DNA of 64,000 nucleotides, from NCBI GenBank assembly GCA_047495785.1, contig JBLDXI010000015.1:2356001-2420000 (forward strand), in the 5' to 3' direction. Each line of letters begins with the position of its first letter. Within the stretch, counting starts at the first letter, position 1. The stretch comes from Lepidodermella squamata. Lineage: Eukaryota; Gastrotricha. Made by a program: the position numbers and the translations under genes. Shown one piece after another: positions 57,338 through 64,000 of the stretch. The notes beneath the pieces were generated by a model. That model was not told the origin of the DNA and searched no databases. It saw only the letters and a list, made by a program, of their open reading frames with translations.

Positions 57338-58525
57338 CGGCTCTCGCTTCCTCAGCAGAGAATTTTGTAAATTTATTCTACACAACCACATGAAAAAAAA
57401 TAGTTGGCAAATTTTAGGTAAAAATTAATTAAAAAAATATTCGAATCAATTGAAAAATTTGAATTTTGGATAGCAATTTTTTATTTATCGCGAGTTTTTC
57501 GTCGGGGAATCATAGCGCGCGTTGAACCTTGACCGCGCGCAAAAAACGCGCAAAAATAGCGTAAACACGAGCGCGGGAAAATTTGAATTAAAATTTTAAA
57601 TATGCTTATTAAAACCACTTTATGAAAAAATATATCAAAAATGTAAGAGAGGAATGTCTTAAGAATTACGCCACGACAAATGCTCCGGCAATAATTGGCC
57701 GGCGGGCAGACTAATTGGAAATAATTCATAATTCCTATAATTAAAAAATTAAAGGGTTCAGAAACTCTAAAATGAGAGGCGAAGTCACATCGCATGGCCA
57801 GAACATTTTAGAAAAATTCAAAAAATCACGAGACTAGTAATCGAGTTTGTCACTACTTGAAAGGATTAAACCAATCCAGAGAAATTCGTCAAATTGGGTA
57901 AAATACCGAAAATTACCGATCCATCGGTGTTTTTCGAGTTTTCTCCGGTAACTTTTTTCTTAGGTTAAATCGCAAGTAAAAGATTAATCTCTCGGTAGGT
58001 TTAATTTGGAAAAATTAGTTGAATTTCCTATTAAAAGTTGCAAAATTAAAAAATAGTTGCGCAAATTCTGGGACACTCTGTAACTGCCTAGACGCACCCA
58101 CTCACTGCGGTAAAGTTGCCCAATGGCGCATGACCGAAGTAATAATATGAGTCAATTTCTCGAAAACTGATGCTCATCGCCTAATACTGGGTCTATATCG
58201 TAGCACCGATTCGCGCTGGGATTGGTCCCTCTGGTCACCGCACACGAAATCATGCTATTATAAGCAATCACCCGAAGTGAGCCGCGATTATGCATCGCAG
58301 TAGTGCCGTGCCTTTATGCTTGAGGCTGATACACCACTCCCGTGCTGTACTACACTAGTCATACGCATACGCATACGATCGCTGAAAACAGGCAACGCAA
58401 AATTGACAATCGTAACCGTGCGCGTGGGCGTCGGTTTGGGACCGGGCCCCGTTGGCCGAAATCGAAGCGCGCGCGCACCGAAATGAACAATGAACGCAGA
58501 TTGACGTGTTTTACAAGTGCTAAAC
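57338..58525. other. Intergenic with one repeat copy
   Basis: The repeat core and one end are seen at 57746-58083. The ORF at 57481-57795 is not supported. Confidence 0.4.
57746..58083. repeat. Copy of the mariner-like repeat
   Basis: Block AAAGGGTTCAGAAACTCTAA, core AAAATACCGAAAATTACCGA, and end GCGCAAATTCTGGGACACTC followed by TGTA. Confidence 0.7.
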
Positions 58526-58640
58526 GCATGAAGTTGTCAGTTGTCACTTTCCTAGCGATGTCTGCTTCTAATAAAAACATCGAAATTGCGCAATTTGTTA
58601 TTTTCGAGCACCCGCGCCTGTCCTAAGCCTAAGCCTAAGC
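58526..58640. repeat. Direct repeat copy 1, ending in a telomere-like TTAGGC run
   Basis: A block of about 105 bp starting GCATGAAGTTGTCAGTTGTC matches 59405-59510 almost exactly. It ends in CCTAAGCCTAAGCCTAAGC, i.e. three TTAGGC units on the minus strand, where copy 2 has only one. Confidence 0.85.
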
Positions 58641-59404
58641 TTATAGGCTTAATGACGAGCGTATACAGGCGAAAATCGAAAACTACTTGAGATTTGAGTG
58701 TATCTTCTGTATGCCTATGGGGATTTAAACACTATCTCTTATGAGGCATAACTTGGCAACTGCCACTCCTCATTCGATAAATTTGTAAATGAAATTGAAG
58801 TGAAAATTATAGCTGGCCTCGGTCAACTGTATAATTAATCCATGCAATTAAGGTGAAAATTTGGCATCGCCGCCAAATATATTCCACTCCGTATAGATGC
58901 GTGGGTTGTGGACCAACGCCTCGCCGCTCGTTATAAACCCGTTAGAAATTTTACCATTGACGCGCTATAAACAGAGCAATTTATTGCAGCAAATTACACG
59001 CGGAAGCCGCAATGCGGCCGCATAACTTTCCGCTGTGGTAACAACTTTACCGCTACGCGCTAACAATGCTGCTAATAATTTTCAAAATATTGATAGCTTC
59101 GATCAAGTTGAAATTTTTGTGAAAATTTGAGTATCAAATAAAATTTATTTCAAATAATTTTATAAATATTTCAAATAAAATAGAAGAAAATTAATTGCGA
59201 ATTGTAGCAATTAAAATTAGATGTAAGCTAACATGGAAAACAGCAAAAATCAAGCTTCGAAAGGGAATAATCCAGGCACTGATGGGACTTTAATGTACTT
59301 GAATAATGACTCGAAGCGCGAGAGCCAAGGACCAAGGAGTGACGTAGTCATAATAAAATCCTTCTAGCGTTGACAAATCTGCGTGATTTCCTCATCGTAA
59401 TCGC
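58641..59404. other. Stretch between the direct repeats
   Basis: No gene or RNA recognised. Confidence 0.4.
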
Positions 59405-59510
59405 TGCATGAAGTTGTCAGTTGTCACTTTCCTAGCGATGTCTGCTTCTAATAAAAACATCGAAATTGCGCAATTTGTCATTTTAAAGCACCCGCGCCTG
59501 TCCTAAGCCT
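59405..59510. repeat. Direct repeat copy 2
   Basis: Near-identical to 58526-58630, about 880 bp downstream, same orientation. Confidence 0.85.
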
Positions 59511-59897
59511 GTCGTTACCTTCTCGTAGCCGGTATATTAGCGTGTTAGTGAATATATTAGCAAAACACGGGCGCGCGCGGTTACAACCAGTAGGGTGCGC
59601 AAATTAGGTGCCTGGGCGCTGAAGAGCGCCGCAGGGTGCGCACACAGGGTCAGATCGACGCTCAAATAAGCCGAGTTTTGAGCGGCGGGTAATAAATAGT
59701 CTTGGAGAAACAGTACTACCAAAACTCTAAATCAAATAAGATGAATTAAAATATTATTACCCATTTGCTGATTTCGCGGTTAAATCATTAAGGCTATTAA
59801 ATTGATCGAATGAAAATAAATTTCGACAATAAGCGCCGACAAATGGTGACACGCACATAAAAATAGCGAAATTTGATGCCAATATCATATATGCCTA
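59511..59897. other. Intergenic, no gene seen
   Basis: AT-rich upstream sequence of the small ORF at 59976. Confidence 0.35.
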
Positions 59898-59975
59898 GAT
59901 GGGATATAAAAGCGCGGCCGAATTTGACTCTCAATTAAATCAAAATTTCTCACTAATTTTCGAATTACCCGCATC

Positions 59976-60059
59976 ATGAGCCAGCGCAAATTCGGCCGAG
60001 TCCTGGGCAGCAACCGCAAACACAATCTCAAAAATCTGCAAATAAGTATCTACCAGTAA
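59976..60059 (+). CDS. Small ORF MSQRKFGRVLG (27 aa or first exon), left arm of an inverted pair
   Basis: A TATA box (GATATAAAAGCG at about 59899-59910) lies about 70 bp upstream, followed by a leader with TTTCTCACTAATTTTCGA and GCATCATGAG around the start. The product is short and basic (MSQRKFGRVLGSNRKHNLKN). A donor-like GTATCT in the last codons leaves open a further exon. The same promoter, leader and N-terminus occur inverted at 60503. Function unknown. Confidence 0.4.
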   Translation: MSQRKFGRVLGSNRKHNLKNLQISIYQ

Positions 60060-60428
60060 AATCGAATTTATTTTTAGCGAAAACCAAATTCTCATTTAAT
60101 TGTCTAATTTCATGTTAATTGCCGTTAGTCGTAACATTGCGCGCGGTCTGAGGCGCCTCGCTCTGAAATTGTATATCTACTAATTTTCGGTGGTGAGATT
60201 TTGGGCCTGTACATTTAATTTCGGTGGATTTAAATTCGATTTTATGTTGGCCGCTGAGGAAAATAGATTTATTTTAATTACAATTAATATTCGGTGGTTT
60301 TAATTTCGGTATTTTCGCAAAAAACACCGAATATCAAACCGAAAATTACGAAAAAAGCACTAAGCTAAAGTTAGCTGCGTATTATTTCGCGGACACCATA
60401 GCGTTAAGTTAGACAATTAAAAGCGAAT

Positions 60429-60503
60429 TTAGCTTAAAGGTGATTCGATAAAAAAAATCACCTGATTTTTGTCCAGAACTCGGCTGAATTTGCGTCGGCT
60501 CAT
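60429..60503 (-). CDS. Small ORF MSRRKFSRVLD (24 aa or first exon), right arm of an inverted pair
   Basis: Mirrors the ORF at 59976: TATAAAGGG at about 60578-60570, leader with TTCTCACTAAATACTC, GCATCATGAG at the start, then MSRRKFSRVLDKNQ and a possible donor (CAG then GTGATT). The two frames point toward each other about 370 bp apart. Function unknown. Confidence 0.4.
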   Translation of the reverse strand: MSRRKFSRVLDKNQVIFFIESPLS

Positions 60504-60599
60504 GATGCGTGAAAACGATGAGTATTTAGTGAGAATTTTCGATTGAATTTTCGACTCATCTTAGGTCGCCCTTTATACCCCCCCTCGTGACAGTTTCAT

Positions 60600-61001
60600 T
60601 TTCAAAGTGGTTATTACCTTGACATTATCTAGACAACGCCGCCCTCAAATTATCGGGCCGCTTATTTATTTTGACACATCTTATGTTTGATCATGGCGAT
60701 TTTAGGTGAGATATCATATTGGTCGGCCTTTTGACACTCGTTTGATTTTGAGCAATGCTCAGTGACCCGTCCCATCATTTAGCGATCTAATATCACACTT
60801 CTTGACAACTGGTGCCGTGGGCGCGCTATAATTATAGGTGCGCATCCGCTCGGCATTTCGCATGATTAAAACAACTGCTCATTCGCACATTGCCAGGCCG
60901 GCGTGTACAAGGACACGTTTAACTGCTCATTTTCGGTAGCCATCTCTCGCGCAAAAATTGATACCACGTTTTCACTTGAATTCTCATTTTACTTCAACAT
61001 C
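60600..61001. other. Intergenic upstream of the small CDS at 61002
   Basis: A TATA-like GCTATAATTATAG at about 60824-60836; otherwise nothing seen. Confidence 0.35.
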
Positions 61002-61244
61002 ATGCCGATGAAACCTACTGCGAGCAAGTTGAAGCGCGTGTCGTGGCAATTCTGCTATTCGCGTCCTCCGACTTTAACGCTCGACACAGTCGACCCGCTC
61101 CTGCTATTCGAGCCTCGAATCTTGACCGTTCCAAGACCGATCCGTTTCATCGCGTACTACCTCGCTTGCGAGTGCGGCCATATTGCCAAGTGTGAGCCAT
61201 CCTTTTTCGCCGATGATCTACTCGCTAGCAGCCATGTCTTCTAA
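61002..61244 (+). CDS. Small hypothetical protein (80 aa)
   Basis: The chosen start MPMKPTASKLKRVSWQF follows the context CATCATG, like the two small ORFs at 59976 and 60503, although the 113-codon frame opens earlier at 60903. The basic N-terminus is followed by a Leu/Pro-rich middle (DPLLLFEPRILTVPRPIRF) and ACECGHIAKC near the end. TAA stop, then AT-rich 3' sequence and a GGAAA microsatellite at about 61330-61370. No family recognised; it may be a small secreted or regulatory protein, or a chance ORF. Confidence 0.35.
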   Translation: MPMKPTASKLKRVSWQFCYSRPPTLTLDTVDPLLLFEPRILTVPRPIRFIAYYLACECGHIAKCEPSFFADDLLASSHVF

Positions 61245-61890
61245 TACATTGTGATTTTTCTATAAATTTCCGTCCGTTTTATTCGTCGCTTTTATTCATC
61301 TCAGTTCTCAGTATGTAAATTTTGTGTCAAGGAAAGGTAAGGAATGGAAAAGAAAGGAAAGGAAAGGACCTAGTGTTATCCACCTTAAAAAATTAATAAT
61401 TTGATATTAATTATTAATTTCCACTTTCACCCTTTTTTATTATCTGACATGTTATTGTGAGAGTTGGCGCGCAGGCGTCTTTTTTGACGTCAACACTGGC
61501 CAAGGCTGTCTAAAATACGCCTATTTGTACGGTTTCATAAATGTCCTTGAGCACGAAATTCGTTGCGTGGGTTTGCATAGAACAGGCAAGCTCGACCCTG
61601 CTCGACCGCCTTGTAAACGCCTCGCCCCAACGGGGCGTTTCTCATCATCCTGAGAGTGAGCTTAACACATTCCAAGACCTGGCTTGCCATATTAGTCCGT
61701 TGTTGTTGCCGGAAATCAAGTGTCGCACCGTCACTCGCTTTAGATCGCACTTAACCAGAGCTCTCAAGGTCTCTAATTACGGCCGTAGGCGACGGTTATT
61801 TTAGTACGGTTGGGAAGCGTGGTGTCCTTTCAAGTCTTGAATACCTATAGCTAGGGTATACCGTTCGTCAATTTTGAAAGCTCAAAGAAT
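61245..61890. other. Upstream region of the fifth class C receptor
   Basis: Holds a GGAAA microsatellite (about 61333-61368) and a CGCCCCAACGGGGCG palindrome (61622-61636). The ORF at 61541-61804 is not recognised. Confidence 0.4.
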
Positions 61891-64000
61891 ATGCTGGTCT
61901 TTTTAACCTGTTTCTCTTTGTTACAGTTAGCCATCGCGATCGAACCTATCCCGCTAACTATCCTTGTAATTCACCCATTTACCGATAACCCGCCAAGAAA
62001 TGGCCGCTTTTGCAACGTAACAATGCAAATTGTTGTCGATGCTGTCAACAAAAGGCCGGATTTGCTGCCAGGCTATCGCATTAGTCTCGAACTTATGGAC
62101 GAAGGAGGTTCGGGGGACTTTGGTCCAGTTAGATTCATGAACGGCATGCGCCGTTTTGAAGCAGATCCTCGTAATTTGGTTTCCCCAGTGGTTGTTGGTC
62201 CGTTCTTCGGAGCTGGCTGCCTGAAATTATCCAGAATGCTAACACAGCACAACATGATTCATGTTCCTCATTCTTGCTCTGAGCCAGCCATGACCGGCAA
62301 CAGGCGTCAGTTTCCGAACATTTTCAGGACCTTTATCCCTACGGAGATGATATCAGTAGCTAGGATCAAATTCATTCGCGAAGTTGCGAAATGGTCGAAG
62401 GTCGCGGTTCTTGCTTCGAGCGCCTCTTTCGACGCTACGATATCCATCGACTTCTATCGGAAGGCTTCCAAGGCTGGGATGAAAGTAGTCTGGCTAGATT
62501 TCGTCGATCCCAACATCTACCCGATCGGTGAATCCTTCACTGCCGCGTTGAAGAAAAGTGGCGCTAGGGTCATTGTTATTGGAAGTAACGGCGCATTTGC
62601 AGCGTACAGATTTCTATGCAGCCTTTACGAGTTAGGGATTAGGGGACAAAATTACGCATTTGTGATGACGAGCCCAACAATTATGCGATTTACCCCGCAA
62701 TCGATCCCGGCAGGGTGTACCATGAAAGCCCTCCTAGAACAAGTTAGATTAGCAATTTGGGCCGGTTACTCACAAGAATCATCTGGCTACTATGGTAAAT
62801 CAACGGGGATAGGAATTGATTTGCCGGAATTCGAGAGATTGTTGGACCAAAGAACGAATGGTTCCAGGTTATCAGATTACGAGAGTCGTCATAGATACTA
62901 CGATCAAATACTCCAGGCAGTACTAATTCTTAATGGGACTAATGAGTATCTACAGAGTATTGGGAAGTCCTTTCACGACTTTTCCAGATCACCGACAGAG
63001 ATTGAAGAAGTTACCAAATCTGTAGCCACGAATCTCAGTTTCGTCGGGCTGAGGGCAGGTTTCACAAAATACTCTTCGCGTATTGAGCTCGATTATGAGA
63101 CCCAATGGATATATCAATACGTTAATGATTCATTCAAAGCAATAGCTAAAACAGTTTACAGCGGTAACGGAGATCCGAATGACTACTTGAATCATGGGAT
63201 ATCGTTCGTTTCTGAGGTCACTTGGCCAGGTGAACTTGGGATCCCACCTCGAGATGCTCCGCGGTTCATTGAAGAAGTTACAGAAGTTCCATGGGCGTTG
63301 CCTTTAATTGTAACCATTGCAACGGTGGTTTCGATCGCGCAAATAGTTCTCTGGTGTTCAGCTTATCTACTTCCAGGGAACGAAGGAATACGAGCTAATT
63401 TAAGATTTGACACCACGAAGTTCCAGACAAGCAAACTCGTCTTTCTCGTTGCGCTAATTTCCTTCAACATAGCCGCTGTTCTTTTCTCAGCAACAGGAAC
63501 TATCCTTTCCCCATCATTATGTATAGCCCAGAGGGTTCTGTTAACTTTTGGACTTTCACTTACAACTGGAGTTATTTTTGCTTTCGTCAGCTATTTCCGA
63601 AAAGAGTGTATGAGGCTGCATGCACGTAAAAGTAGTAGCAGAATCCGCAACGTTCAAGGAAGCACAACTTTCACGAATGAAAATCGGCGAACTGAAAATA
63701 GCGATAGAAACGCTGTAACCCCGGTAGCAATGTTTCCTGGCAGAAAACCTCGCTTGACCAATGGCGAATCCCTACTGAAAGATCAGAGTTACATTCTGAG
63801 AAGATCAGTTGGATTCTGTGCTGCAAATGGTGTCATATTGCTGGGAGTAATGGCGTCGGACAGCTATTCAGTTTCTGATGTAAACGCTGACAAAGATCCA
63901 TATTACGACGCGGCGACAGATACATACACAACGGTTTTGATAAAGGCATGCAAGTCAGCTAATTCGAATGAAATCTACTGGGTTGCAACTATCGCGGCTG
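61891..64000 (+). CDS. Class C GPCR, GABA-B-receptor-like, partial at right edge (703+ aa)
   Basis: Open from ATG at 61891 to the window end without a stop. MLVFLTCFSLLQLAIA reads as a signal peptide. TTTGTTACAG just before 61927 could instead be a splice acceptor, putting the signal in an upstream exon. The ligand-binding region covers about residues 20-450, with VVGPFFGAGC, WSKVAVLASS and IGSNGAFAAYRFL. Three complete helices follow (about 473-495, 513-536, 544-570), then a long basic second intracellular loop, TM4 and extracellular loop 2 with a cysteine (KACKS) matching the pre-TM3 cysteine (LCIAQ). TM5-7 lie beyond the edge. Like the gene at 20653 it is intronless as far as seen, and it is on the opposite strand from the other four. 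Confidence 0.85.
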   Translation, partial: MLVFLTCFSLLQLAIAIEPIPLTILVIHPFTDNPPRNGRFCNVTMQIVVDAVNKRPDLLPGYRISLELMDEGGSGDFGPVRFMNGMRRFEADPRNLVSPVVVGPFFGAGCLKLSRMLTQHNMIHVPHSCSEPAMTGNRRQFPNIFRTFIPTEMISVARIKFIREVAKWSKVAVLASSASFDATISIDFYRKASKAGMKVVWLDFVDPNIYPIGESFTAALKKSGARVIVIGSNGAFAAYRFLCSLYELGIRGQNYAFVMTSPTIMRFTPQSIPAGCTMKALLEQVRLAIWAGYSQESSGYYGKSTGIGIDLPEFERLLDQRTNGSRLSDYESRHRYYDQILQAVLILNGTNEYLQSIGKSFHDFSRSPTEIEEVTKSVATNLSFVGLRAGFTKYSSRIELDYETQWIYQYVNDSFKAIAKTVYSGNGDPNDYLNHGISFVSEVTWPGELGIPPRDAPRFIEEVTEVPWALPLIVTIATVVSIAQIVLWCSAYLLPGNEGIRANLRFDTTKFQTSKLVFLVALISFNIAAVLFSATGTILSPSLCIAQRVLLTFGLSLTTGVIFAFVSYFRKECMRLHARKSSSRIRNVQGSTTFTNENRRTENSDRNAVTPVAMFPGRKPRLTNGESLLKDQSYILRRSVGFCAANGVILLGVMASDSYSVSDVNADKDPYYDAATDTYTTVLIKACKSANSNEIYWVATIAA

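Noticed and set aside
58342-58626. 94-codon ORF
   Set aside because: Its C-terminal half is the 105-bp direct repeat, which in the second copy is not in an open gene context.

Overview
The window is nuclear DNA of an invertebrate animal. Its genes carry many short GT-AG introns (about 30-150 nt, acceptors often TTTTCAG). The content is neuronal receptors, eukaryotic tRNA clusters, a Helitron and small DNA transposons. Three copies of the nematode-type telomere hexamer TTAGGC near 58.63 kb and the intron style suggest a nematode or similar ecdysozoan; this is an inference, not an identification.

1-20.6 kb is a triplicated accessory block. Each unit combines a class C (GABA-B-like) receptor gene on the minus strand (exons within 319-2976, 5610-8239 and 14343-17007), remains of an unrecognised secreted-protein gene just downstream of the receptor, and a tRNA cluster. 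Next to copies 1 and 3 there is also an aminergic-type class A GPCR, intact at 17271-18970 and broken at 3541-3970. The tRNA cluster at 9.97-11.14 kb is an exact inverted copy, in gene order, of the one at 19.31-20.55 kb; the one at 4.1-4.84 kb is a shortened version. A tRNA-derived SINE sits in unit 3 at a site that is empty in unit 2.

20.6-28.5 kb holds a single-exon fourth class C receptor (20653-22935, minus), a six-exon rhodopsin-type GPCR (23527-25988, minus) and a Cys-loop chloride-channel-type gene (26350-28423, plus). 28.5-39.6 kb is gene-poor and repeat-rich, with one small three-exon coiled-coil gene at 33556-34096.

39.67-about 46.7 kb is a Helitron on the minus strand. It has a complete-looking Rep/PIF1 helicase reading frame with introns removed, a 3' hairpin plus CTAG end, and a second unrecognised gene. 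47.8-50.7 kb is a second Cys-loop receptor gene (minus). 51.4-57.4 kb is a cluster of three coiled-coil protein genes, all minus. 58.5-61.3 kb holds repeats and several TATA-driven small reading frames, two of them an inverted pair. A fifth class C receptor starts at about 61891 on the plus strand and runs off the right edge.

Together the protein genes are mostly membrane receptors for transmitters or other small ligands: five class C GPCRs, two class A GPCRs plus one pseudogene, and two Cys-loop channels.
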